Positions 7,752 through 15,693 of a DNA stretch of 64,000 bases are shown here, piece by piece. This stretch comes from JAIOSF01 sp963677755 (GTDB taxonomy: Bacteria > Campylobacterota > Campylobacteria > Campylobacterales > Arcobacteraceae), in the NCBI GenBank assembly GCA_963677755.1, contig OY782506.1, positions 1-64,000 of the forward strand. Reading direction: 5' to 3'. Under the pieces are notes generated by a model that worked only from the letters and a program-made list of their open reading frames with translations, had not been told where the DNA came from and did no database searches. The number at the start of each line of letters is the position of its first letter. Within the stretch, counting starts at the first letter, position 1. The translations under genes were made by a program, and so were the position numbers.

Positions 7752-9514
7752 GATTAAAACTAACTATTGGATTTATATTTGTTATTATGGCACTCTTATT
7801 AGGAAGAGTATATTATCTAAGTGTTCAATCAAATGAATATTATGAAAAATTATCAAAAAAGAACTATATAAAAAGATTTTATACTACTTCATCAAGAGGT
7901 TCTATTTTAGATAGGAATGGAAAGTATTTAGCTATTAATAAAGTTGGATTTAGTATCAATATGAAACCTCACCTAAGGAGTACAGAAAAATTTAAAAATG
8001 TTGAAGAGGTTGCAAAGCTAATAATTAAATACTTTCCAAATTTTAAATATGAAGAACTTTTAAAAAACTACAAACAGCAAGATTCTCCATACCGACATGA
8101 ATTTATCAAATTAGTTGAGTATATCCCTTATGATGATTTTTTTAAGTACTATACAATATTTAATTCTAATGATAATGTTGAAATTGAATTATCAACTTTA
8201 AGAAAATATCTTTATAAAGATGTAGCTGCTCATATTTTAGGGTATATGGGAAAAACGACAGTTAAAGATATTAAAAATGATGAAAAAAGTAAATATTATA
8301 CGCAAACAGGTAGAAGTGGTATTGAAAAGTATTATGATAAAGAGTTACGAGGGGAGTTAGGGTATCAAGATGTTCAGGTAAACTCTTTGTATAAAAAATT
8401 AAAAGTTCTTGATGAGGTAAAATCGACAAAAAAAGATATTCAACTGACAATAGATATTGAACTACAAAAATATATTCATGATTTATTTGATACTAAAGCT
8501 GGTGCAGTTGTTGTAATGGATGTTAATAATGGAGAGCTTTTAGCAGCAGGAAGTTTTCCCGAGTTTGACAATAATCTTTTTGTGAATGGAATTAGTCATG
8601 CAGATTGGAAAAAAATTAGGGAAGATTTTAATCATCCCTTTACAAATAAACTTATAAATGGACTTTATCCTCCTGGGTCTATTATGAAAATGGGTGTTGC
8701 ATTATCTTTTTTAGAAAATGGAATTTCTCCAAAATTTAGTGTTTACTGTGATGGTGAAATGCAATTGGGTTCACGAAAATTCAGATGTTGGAGTGAAAAA
8801 GGTCATGGTCGAACTGGTTTTATAAAAGCAATTAGAGAAAGTTGTGATGACTTTTTTTATAAAGGTAGTTTAAAAGTTGGTATAAATAATATTCATAAAA
8901 CTTTAGATAGATTTGGAATAGGAAAAAAAACAGGTGTTGATTTACCTGCTGAATTTGTAGGTATAAATCCTGATAAAAAATGGAAAAAAAAGACGCAAAA
9001 ATTACCTTGGTATATGGGGGAAACTGTGGTCGCTTCGATAGGGCAAGGTTTTATAAATGTTACTCCTATGCAAATAGCTAGATATACGGGGGCGATAGCC
9101 ACAGACAAACTTCAAAAACCCCATTTTTTAAAAGATGATAGTTTAATAGAATCTATAGATACAAATATTTCAAAAAGAGATTTACATATTGTCCAAAGAG
9201 GAATGTATGAAGTTGCTAATAAACCACATGGAACGGCATTGTATCATATACGATCAAAAACTACAGTTGCTGCAAAAACAGGAACGGCACAAGTTGTAGG
9301 AATTCCACAATCTGAAAAAAAGAGAATGAAGGAGCATGAGTTAGAATATTTTCAAAGGTCACAAGCGTGGCTTACAACATATGCACCTTATAAAAATCCA
9401 CAATATGTGGTTACTATTTTGGTAGAACACGGAGGACATGGGGGAAGTGCTGCTGGGCCAATTGCAGGTAAGATTTTTAATAAACTTATAGAACTAGGAT
9501 ATATAAATGAATAG
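7748..9514 (+). CDS. mrdA: penicillin-binding protein 2, elongation transpeptidase
   Basis: Class B PBP that crosslinks peptidoglycan during cell elongation, usually with RodA. One N-terminal membrane anchor (about residues 5-22), a dimerisation/pedestal domain containing SSRGSILDRNG, then the transpeptidase domain. The active-site motifs are all present: SIMK (Ser311-Lys314), SCD (365-367) and KTGTAQV near residue 504. The length of 588 is normal. The gene overlaps its neighbours on both sides (4 bases upstream, 8 bases with the DHH gene), indicating one transcript. Confidence 0.94.
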   Translation: MRLKLTIGFIFVIMALLLGRVYYLSVQSNEYYEKLSKKNYIKRFYTTSSRGSILDRNGKYLAINKVGFSINMKPHLRSTEKFKNVEEVAKLIIKYFPNFKYEELLKNYKQQDSPYRHEFIKLVEYIPYDDFFKYYTIFNSNDNVEIELSTLRKYLYKDVAAHILGYMGKTTVKDIKNDEKSKYYTQTGRSGIEKYYDKELRGELGYQDVQVNSLYKKLKVLDEVKSTKKDIQLTIDIELQKYIHDLFDTKAGAVVVMDVNNGELLAAGSFPEFDNNLFVNGISHADWKKIREDFNHPFTNKLINGLYPPGSIMKMGVALSFLENGISPKFSVYCDGEMQLGSRKFRCWSEKGHGRTGFIKAIRESCDDFFYKGSLKVGINNIHKTLDRFGIGKKTGVDLPAEFVGINPDKKWKKKTQKLPWYMGETVVASIGQGFINVTPMQIARYTGAIATDKLQKPHFLKDDSLIESIDTNISKRDLHIVQRGMYEVANKPHGTALYHIRSKTTVAAKTGTAQVVGIPQSEKKRMKEHELEYFQRSQAWLTTYAPYKNPQYVVTILVEHGGHGGSAAGPIAGKIFNKLIELGYINE

Positions 9515-10472
9515 CTTTCAAAAAGAATTTAAAGAGGCATTGAATTTAATTCAAAGTAGCCATTATATTCTAATAGTAACCCATATAAATCCAGATGCGG
9601 ATACTTTGTCTTCCGCTATGGCTTTAAGTTGCTATATGTATCGAAATAATATAAACCATAAAGTATTTAATAGTAAAAAAAATCTTCCTAGAAATTTAGA
9701 CTATCTCCCTAGATTTGATAAAGTCACTGATAAGTTACCTGATACATATGATTTAATAATTTATGTTGACTGTGGTGATAGGTTTAGAATAGGAACAAAA
9801 GTTAATAATAGTTGTAAATCAATAAATATTGACCACCATCAATCAAATAACAACTATGGAGATATAAATATTGTAAATTTCAATAAAGGAAGCACAGCAG
9901 AGCTATTGTATGGATTTTTTTATCATAATAATATCAGTATGACAAAAGAGATTGCCACCTGTCTATACACGGGAATTTATGATGATAGTATAGCTTTTAC
10001 TACACCTAGAACAGACAAGAATACATTTGCAGTTATAAGTACACTAGTCGAAACAGGTATAGATATTGCAAAAATATCAGAACTCTATAGTATGAGAGAT
10101 AGTCTTGCAAAATATAGACTACTTCCAAAAATTTTGCAAACATTACAATTGCATCATGAAGGTTCAATAGCTACTATATATCAAAAAGAGGAATGGCTAG
10201 AGTCCACGGGTGCTAATTTCAATGAATGTGATGATGTAGTGAATGAAGTATTAAAAATAGGTGTGGTTAAAGTAGCCCTTTACTTACGGGAAGATAAGGA
10301 GCATATTCGTGTTTCACTAAGAGGGAAAGGCAACAGCGATATTAATTTATCTAAAATTGCAAGTAACTTTAATGGTGGCGGACATATTAATGCAGCGGGA
10401 GCTACATTTAAGGATAGCGCAATAGAGCAAGTAATTACAACTTTATTGAAAGCTATTAAAAATTACACTTAG
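9507..10472 (+). CDS. DHH-family phosphoesterase, NrnA-like oligoribonuclease/pAp phosphatase
   Basis: Cytoplasmic manganese-dependent phosphoesterase. The N-terminal DHH domain shows VTHINPDADTLSS, VDCGDRFR and the name-giving IDHHQSN; the C-terminal DHHA1 domain ends with GGGHINAAGATF, which binds substrate. The length of 321 fits NrnA, which degrades nano-RNA and dephosphorylates pAp. Substrate preference cannot be read from the sequence. The gene overlaps the end of mrdA and runs 17 bases into the convergent flgG-operon gene. Confidence 0.88.
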   Translation: MNSFQKEFKEALNLIQSSHYILIVTHINPDADTLSSAMALSCYMYRNNINHKVFNSKKNLPRNLDYLPRFDKVTDKLPDTYDLIIYVDCGDRFRIGTKVNNSCKSINIDHHQSNNNYGDINIVNFNKGSTAELLYGFFYHNNISMTKEIATCLYTGIYDDSIAFTTPRTDKNTFAVISTLVETGIDIAKISELYSMRDSLAKYRLLPKILQTLQLHHEGSIATIYQKEEWLESTGANFNECDDVVNEVLKIGVVKVALYLREDKEHIRVSLRGKGNSDINLSKIASNFNGGGHINAAGATFKDSAIEQVITTLLKAIKNYT

Positions 10473-11916
10473 AATCAAATTCTTCTGTAGTAATATTTGA
10501 TATAAGTGTTTCTACACTTGCATCTGCTTCTTTAATTAGCATATTCATCTTTACTTGTAACTCTTCTGTTTCAAAAGGCCCTATAAAAATCTGTGTTTTC
10601 CCACTATCATCATTACATATAGATATTCTCGCTTCTAAAGAGTTCGTTTGGAGCACTAATTCTTTAAATAATTTGTATTTTAAACTATTTGCTAATACAA
10701 ATTTTAGTTTTTTATTCGTAGTTAATGTTTTAGTCTCTTCTGCTTTTGATGAAATATCTACTTCAGCAGGAGTTGTTTCTATTAAAGTTGGAGTAGCATT
10801 AGTTACAATAGGTTCTTCTTCTTTTTTTACTGGTTTTAAATTTGATTCTTTAGTAGTTTTTATTTTTTCCTTAAGTATAAGGGGTTCTTCTTTATTTTGT
10901 TTTGCAAATTCAATAAGCTCTTGTTCTTTTTTGAGTTGAATAATTCTCTCTTTTTCTGCTTGTGCTTGTGCTTCTAATTCTTCTTGGGTTAATATTTGAT
11001 ATTTAGTTAATAATTCAAGTTTACTATTGAGTCTTTGAGTATTAATATCACTCATTTTAAAGTCAACTTTTTTCAATGTTTTGTACTGAACTATTTCCAT
11101 TTCATCTTTTTTTATTTCAGTGGTATTTGTATCTTTTGGAGTCTCTAGTGGTTTTGGTTCAAACATACCTAAAGAGTACATTATAATACCTGTAATTATA
11201 GTTGTTGCTATAAGAGCAGAAACAATTATAATAATCATCTTAAATTTTTTATTTTTGGAGTTGTCATCAGATTCTTCTTTTGAAGTTTCTTCTACGGGAG
11301 TATCACTTTTTTCGTTTTCTTCCTCTTCCTCTGTCTCTTCAATAATTTCCTCTTCAATCTCTTCAGGAACTATTTCTGGATAATATGTAATTTTAGAGTT
11401 GGTGAGTTCTGTTATAAATTCATTAAAATTTTCTTCAAACTTTGTAAACACAAGAGAATCTATCCCATCTATATCTATCAAAAATCTGTATATATTTTCT
11501 ACTGACTCTATACTATTTCCATTTAGTATCTCTTTATGTTTTATATTGAACTTTGATTTACCAAGATCTTCAAATTGAACAGAATTAAGCTCAGTTACCA
11601 ATCCTCCACAAGTATTAGAGATAAATTCAGCCATAGCATCGGCTGTATCATCATCTATTTTTGTTAATATATCATTCTCTGGAGCTCCCATCATAATATT
11701 AAATATTTTTGATGCACTTTGTGCTGGGATATAATAAGATAAAAGAGTTGTCAATTTATCAAAAACAAACTCCACATCAACTCTTAAGAGTTCATCTTGT
11801 TCAAAGTCTCTTCTATCTACTTTAGTACATTCTACTAGTTTAGTATCTTTTGCTAATAATGCACCGAGAGTAATAGATAGATTTTCTGGTATTAGTTTTG
11901 ATAAATCTGAAGCCAT
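10456..11916 (-). CDS. FliY/CheC-like domain + membrane helix + SPOR-like tail, unrecognised fusion
   Basis: 486 residues in four parts. Residues 1 to about 172 align with the N-terminal CheC-like domain of FliY at 26865: both begin MASD and share YIP, the DD...DA region and G-LVT/SIVT. An acidic linker (about 178-218) follows, then one membrane helix (about 227-251), then a long charged coil and a C-terminal segment (about 400-486) with TQIFIGPF, like the second half of a SPOR domain. The FliY SPOA domain is missing. The CheC phosphatase pattern D-xxx-E-xx-N reads D93-E97-S100. The start overlaps the stop of the coil gene by one base. I know no named protein with this order; a cytoplasmic-to-periplasmic link at the motor is an inference. 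Confidence 0.75.
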   Translation of the reverse strand: MASDLSKLIPENLSITLGALLAKDTKLVECTKVDRRDFEQDELLRVDVEFVFDKLTTLLSYYIPAQSASKIFNIMMGAPENDILTKIDDDTADAMAEFISNTCGGLVTELNSVQFEDLGKSKFNIKHKEILNGNSIESVENIYRFLIDIDGIDSLVFTKFEENFNEFITELTNSKITYYPEIVPEEIEEEIIEETEEEEENEKSDTPVEETSKEESDDNSKNKKFKMIIIIVSALIATTIITGIIMYSLGMFEPKPLETPKDTNTTEIKKDEMEIVQYKTLKKVDFKMSDINTQRLNSKLELLTKYQILTQEELEAQAQAEKERIIQLKKEQELIEFAKQNKEEPLILKEKIKTTKESNLKPVKKEEEPIVTNATPTLIETTPAEVDISSKAEETKTLTTNKKLKFVLANSLKYKLFKELVLQTNSLEARISICNDDSGKTQIFIGPFETEELQVKMNMLIKEADASVETLISNITTEEFDSKCNF

Positions 11917-12353
11917 TATTTATTTTCCATTTTATTTTTTTGTCTATTTCGCTTTTGTTGTTCTAATATCTTTTCTTTGTTTTTTCTATAATATTCTTTT
12001 CTGTACTCTCTTAACTTTTCTTTTTTCTTATCTCTATATTCTTTATCATATTCTAAACGTGTTTTTTTATTTTGAGTATAGTATTCTTGTTTTTTATTTT
12101 TATACTCTTCTATTTTTTGCTTAATAATCTCTTCTCTTGATTGAATATGAATTCTTTGTTTCTTCGCAATCTCTTTTAGTTTATCAGCAAAGTTACCACC
12201 AAAAAGTTCAATTTCATAATCAATTGATTGAACTTTTTTTGCAGCACTTGTTTGTTTTTTTTGCATCTTAGATTTTAGATAGTATGCTCTTTTTTTTCTT
12301 TTATGTTCTAAAAGTTTTTCTTCTCTAATTTTTTTTAATTCTTTTAAATCCAT
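11916..12353 (-). CDS. lysine-rich coiled-coil protein, unknown function
   Basis: 145 residues, extremely basic and charged: almost the whole chain is Lys, Arg, Glu and Gln with Tyr spacers (YRKEYYRKNKEKI-type repeats), predicting a long helix. No membrane segment or signal peptide. It lies 25 bases after flgG and its stop overlaps the start of the FliY-like membrane fusion, so these three genes form an operon. The ribosome site is weak. I do not recognise a family. A role with the acidic linker of the neighbouring protein would be a guess from charge and context. Confidence 0.65.
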   Translation of the reverse strand: MDLKELKKIREEKLLEHKRKKRAYYLKSKMQKKQTSAAKKVQSIDYEIELFGGNFADKLKEIAKKQRIHIQSREEIIKQKIEEYKNKKQEYYTQNKKTRLEYDKEYRDKKKEKLREYRKEYYRKNKEKILEQQKRNRQKNKMENK

Positions 12354-12378
12354 TGAACCACTAACCTAATTTCTTAGA

Positions 12379-13167
12379 TTATCTTTTTAACGCATTAACT
12401 GTTTGAAGCATTGAATCAGTCGTGTTAATTGATTTTGAGTTTGCTTCATACCCTCTTTGTGCCGTAATTAAGTTTACCATCTCTGTAACAAGTTGTACAT
12501 TAGAGCCTTCAAGCATCCCTTGTCTGATTGTCCCCATTCCATTTAATCCTGGAGTTTCATTTATAGGATCACCTGATGTATCTGTTGCTAGATATAAACT
12601 ATCACCTTGAGGAGATAATCCTGATGGATTGATAAAGTTTACTAACTCAATTTGTCCAAGTGTTTGCACGGCACCTGTAGCAGGTTCAGTTGCAGATACA
12701 GTACCATCTTGTGCTATTGAAATATTTATTAGATCATCAGGAATTACAATTTCTGGTTCTACTTTATATCCTAAACCAGTAACTAAACTCCCTTCATTAT
12801 CAAGTTTAAAAGAACCATTTCTTGTATAAGCAGTTTCACCAGCAGGTGTTGTTATTTGAAAAAAACCATTCCCTTGTATAGCCATATCGTAAGTATTACC
12901 TGTTGAAAGTAAACTTCCTTGAATAAAGTTTTTTTGGATACCTGCAACTCTTACTCCTAGTCCAGTATCAATACCTGTAGGATTATTTGTTTCATCACTT
13001 GTAGCACCAGCAGTATAGTTTAGTGACTGATACATAAGGTCTTGAAACTCTGTTCGGTCTTTTTTAAAAGAAGTAGTATTAACATTCGCAATGTTATTTG
13101 AGATAACATCAATATCTTGCTGTTGTGCAACCATTCCAGCTGCAGCTGTGTGAAGTCCTCTAATCAT
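12379..13167 (-). CDS. flgG: flagellar distal rod protein FlgG
   Basis: Builds the distal rod of the flagellar basal body in the periplasm. I take the ATG at 13167, preceded by AAGGATATGT; a longer open frame upstream has no similarity to the family and crosses the promoter region. The resulting 262 residues are the usual FlgG length. Typical rod/hook motifs are ISNNIANVNTTSFK near the N-terminus, AIQGNGFFQI in the centre and the C-terminal heptad helix with VNLITAQRGYEANSKSI. It is divergent from cheY and leads an operon with two unrecognised genes. Confidence 0.95.
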   Translation of the reverse strand: MIRGLHTAAAGMVAQQQDIDVISNNIANVNTTSFKKDRTEFQDLMYQSLNYTAGATSDETNNPTGIDTGLGVRVAGIQKNFIQGSLLSTGNTYDMAIQGNGFFQITTPAGETAYTRNGSFKLDNEGSLVTGLGYKVEPEIVIPDDLINISIAQDGTVSATEPATGAVQTLGQIELVNFINPSGLSPQGDSLYLATDTSGDPINETPGLNGMGTIRQGMLEGSNVQLVTEMVNLITAQRGYEANSKSINTTDSMLQTVNALKR

Positions 13168-13301
13168 TACATATCCTTGTAGTTTTAAGTTCATATATTT
13201 TACTAAAATTATTATTAAATATATATAAAGTCTAATTAAGATATAATTTAAAGAAAATTTAGTACAATATGACGAGATAATTAATATGGAAAAGGGATGA
13301 T
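13168..13301. promoter_or_regulatory. divergent promoter region flgG / cheY
   Basis: 134 AT-rich bases. For cheY a perfect TATAAT lies at 13242-13247, with a second possible -10 (TACAAT) at 13262-13267; the AAAGGGAT ribosome site is at 13292. For flgG several TATAAT-like hexamers occur on the minus strand and none can be singled out. No sigma-54 (GG...GC) pattern is seen. Confidence 0.5.
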
Positions 13302-13670
13302 ATGCGTATATTAATAGTAGACGATAGTTCAACTATGAGAAGAATAATTGGAAATGTTGTTCAGCAACTTGGTATTTCAAAAGAGGATTTTGATGAAGCC
13401 GAGGATGGGGTAGTTGCATGGAAGCTTTTTCAAGAAAAAAACGATTATGATGTAGTTTTAACTGATTGGAATATGCCAAATATGAATGGATTAGATTTAG
13501 TAAAGCATATAAGAACAGCCGATAAAACAATACCTATTGTTATGATTACAACAGAAGGTGGGAAAGGTGAAGTTATTACAGCTTTAAAAGCGGGAGTAAA
13601 TAATTATATTGTTAAGCCTTTTAGTGCAGATATATTAAAAGAAAAACTAGATGGACTAGTTAAGGGATAA
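13302..13670 (+). CDS. cheY: chemotaxis response regulator CheY
   Basis: Single receiver domain of 122 residues that carries the chemotaxis signal from CheA to the flagellar switch. The acidic pair is DD in LIVDDSS, the phospho-acceptor Asp is in VLTDWNMPNMNG, the Thr is in MITTEGG, and the Lys is in VKPFS; the DWNMP run is typical of CheY. It begins a plus-strand flagellar operon and is followed after three bases by its phosphatase gene cheZ. A second single-receiver gene at 61207 is less CheY-like. Confidence 0.93.
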   Translation: MRILIVDDSSTMRRIIGNVVQQLGISKEDFDEAEDGVVAWKLFQEKNDYDVVLTDWNMPNMNGLDLVKHIRTADKTIPIVMITTEGGKGEVITALKAGVNNYIVKPFSADILKEKLDGLVKG

Positions 13671-13673
13671 CCT

Positions 13674-14537
13674 ATGAGTATGAGTCAAGCAGAAATTGAG
13701 GCACTAATGAGTGGTGCTGAAGCTACCGAGCCAGATGAAGTAGAAGATACATCAGATAATGAACAATCAGATGAAGAACTTCAAGAAAATGTAGAAGAAA
13801 AGCTAGAAGAGACTCAAGAGAATAGTCCCCTTCAAGAAGAAACTGAAGATGCAAATCAAGAAGATATAAATGACATATTAGCTGGAATCGATGGTATTGT
13901 TGATGATGAAAGTGTAGCAGAGGAAGTGCTACCAATGAACCCAAAAGAGGAAACATCTACTGAACCCAAAGAAGACTCTATGGAAGATTTAATTGATGCA
14001 AACCAATATCCTTTACCTGTAAAGAATGAAAATAAAGTTGTTAATCAATTAAATGAAGTTGCAGATGATAGTGAAGAGAAAGCATCTCAAATTTTTGATG
14101 TGTTAAGTTTTATTCTTGATGAAAACAATGAAATACAAAATTATAATAAAAGTATGGGAGAATTTATTGATTCACAAGCAGAGTTATTAGAGGCACTGTC
14201 AAAGAAATTCCCAAATATAGATGTATTTAGTGATAGTTTAATAACAGCACAAAACCTTGTTGAATCTTCAAAAGAGTTATCGGCAAAAGTTGAAGGTGAA
14301 AATAATAAAGTATTTGAAGCTATGGAATTAATGCAGTATCATGACATAAATCGTCAAAAAATAGAGCGAGTAATGGCTGTAATTAGAAAATTAAATAGCT
14401 ATCTTAATGGTATTTTTGAAGATGATAATGAGAAACCAGAAGTACAAATTGCAAAACATATTTCAGGAGATTCTAATGATGTTGTTGGTGCAGAAGATAT
14501 TGACGCATTAATTTCAGAATTTTCTAAAGAAGGATAA
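13674..14537 (+). CDS. cheZ: CheY-P phosphatase CheZ, remote Campylobacterota type
   Basis: 287 residues. A long acidic N-terminal linker (about 15-120) leads to a helical hairpin. The active-site helix reads QYHDINRQKIERV, with D224 and Q228 in the D-xxx-Q spacing of the CheZ catalytic pair. The N-terminus MSQAEIEALMSG closely resembles the CheY-docking N-terminus of FliM (LSQAEIDALLNG in E. coli). Similar short motifs recur at 62-71 (QEDINDILAG) and at the C-terminus (AEDIDALISEF), the usual CheZ docking site. Directly after cheY. The remote-CheZ assignment follows the catalytic helix and the cheY/flgG context known from Campylobacter and Helicobacter. Confidence 0.85.
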   Translation: MSMSQAEIEALMSGAEATEPDEVEDTSDNEQSDEELQENVEEKLEETQENSPLQEETEDANQEDINDILAGIDGIVDDESVAEEVLPMNPKEETSTEPKEDSMEDLIDANQYPLPVKNENKVVNQLNEVADDSEEKASQIFDVLSFILDENNEIQNYNKSMGEFIDSQAELLEALSKKFPNIDVFSDSLITAQNLVESSKELSAKVEGENNKVFEAMELMQYHDINRQKIERVMAVIRKLNSYLNGIFEDDNEKPEVQIAKHISGDSNDVVGAEDIDALISEFSKEG

Positions 14538-14540
14538 ACA

Positions 14541-15263
14541 ATGACTCAAGGACTACATCCATTAGCAGCAAATATGGTAAACCAACTTAATAGAGTTGAT
14601 GTTATATCAAATAACTTAGCAAATGCAAATACAAAAGGGTTTAAAGAAGATAGCCTTGTTGAAGGGTCTTTTAATCATTATTTGGACAAAGCACAAAAAA
14701 AAGGTGAAGAGCCCTTAAAATTAAGTGAAGTTATGAATACTATCCCAAAGATTGATGGGGAGTATATGAATAAAGAAGTTGGTTCTATAACACAAACTAA
14801 CAATCAATTAGATTTTGCCTTGACTGAAGAAAATATGTTTTTCAAAATTCAAAAAACAGATGGGGATATTGAATTAACAAGGGATGGAAGTTTTAAGATA
14901 CTTGAGGGAGAATTGGTTACACAAAATGGTGACAAAGTATTATCTGACAATAATCAACCAATAGTTGTTGGAGATGATAATGAATTTGCGATGAATATAT
15001 CAGTTGTATCAACAGAATTCTCAAATCTCTCTAAAGTTGGCAATAATAATTACAAAGTAAATGATTTTACACAGCTAGAAATTGCTCCTAACAATAATCA
15101 AAATCTTCTTCAAGGGGCAATTGAAGAGAGTAATGTAAGTACGATAAAAACAATGGTTTCTCTTATTGAAGCACAGCGGAAGTTTGAACAAGATCAAAAA
15201 GCAATAAATGGAATTGATCAGTTAAATGCCAAAGTTATTGAATCTATTGGGAACAACGGGTAA
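14541..15263 (+). CDS. flgF: flagellar proximal rod protein FlgF (FlgG2-like)
   Basis: Rod protein of 240 residues. It has the rod/hook N-terminal signature ISNNLANANTKGFK and the C-terminal partner helix IEESNVSTIKTMVSLIEAQRKFEQDQKAI. It is shorter and more divergent than FlgG at 12379, fitting FlgF, which Campylobacter annotations often call FlgG2. Between cheZ and flgB, only a few bases from each. Confidence 0.82.
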   Translation: MTQGLHPLAANMVNQLNRVDVISNNLANANTKGFKEDSLVEGSFNHYLDKAQKKGEEPLKLSEVMNTIPKIDGEYMNKEVGSITQTNNQLDFALTEENMFFKIQKTDGDIELTRDGSFKILEGELVTQNGDKVLSDNNQPIVVGDDNEFAMNISVVSTEFSNLSKVGNNNYKVNDFTQLEIAPNNNQNLLQGAIEESNVSTIKTMVSLIEAQRKFEQDQKAINGIDQLNAKVIESIGNNG

Positions 15264-15271
15264 CATAAAAG

Positions 15272-15676
15272 ATGCAAGCAAGTAATGTAACAGAATTATT
15301 ATTTCAACAATTGAATTTTCGGGGAGAAAAACAAAAAGTAATATCATCTAATATTGCTAATATTGATACACCTGATTATAAAACAAAAGATTTAAAGTTT
15401 GAAAATGAATTACTAAAATCTAACCAAGAAGCACAACTTAAATTAACAAAAACACATACTAGTCATCTTTCTTTAATGGATAATACTAATAAAAATCGAA
15501 TGGAACTTTATGAAGTACAAGGACTTGAAGAACAAAATGATGGGAATAATGTAAATCTAGATACACAAATGAGTAATATGTCAAAAAACTCAATTATGTT
15601 TAGCGCTATACAAAATTCAATTAAAAAAGACTCAACATGGTTTAAAACTGTTATTGAATCTTCAAGTAAAAATTAA
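15272..15676 (+). CDS. flgB: flagellar rod protein FlgB
   Basis: Proximal rod subunit of 134 residues. The family signature SSNIANIDTPDYK and the C-terminal NVNLDTQMSNMSKNSI helix are present. In most relatives flgB is followed by flgC and fliE; here those two lie about 17 kb downstream (32718 and 33072) and flgB leads into fliF instead. Confidence 0.93.
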   Translation: MQASNVTELLFQQLNFRGEKQKVISSNIANIDTPDYKTKDLKFENELLKSNQEAQLKLTKTHTSHLSLMDNTNKNRMELYEVQGLEEQNDGNNVNLDTQMSNMSKNSIMFSAIQNSIKKDSTWFKTVIESSSKN

Positions 15677-15693
15677 TAGGATATAGGTAATAT

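Noticed and set aside
10673..11383. Two open frames of 87-88 codons on the plus strand inside the FliY-like fusion gene
   Set aside because: Low-complexity Ser/Phe/Val peptides opposite charged coding sequence; they are shadows of the real gene.
13168..13332. N-terminal extension of flgG by 55 codons
   Set aside because: The extension covers the divergent promoter and part of cheY, resembles no FlgG, and the ATG at 13167 has a good ribosome site and gives the normal length.
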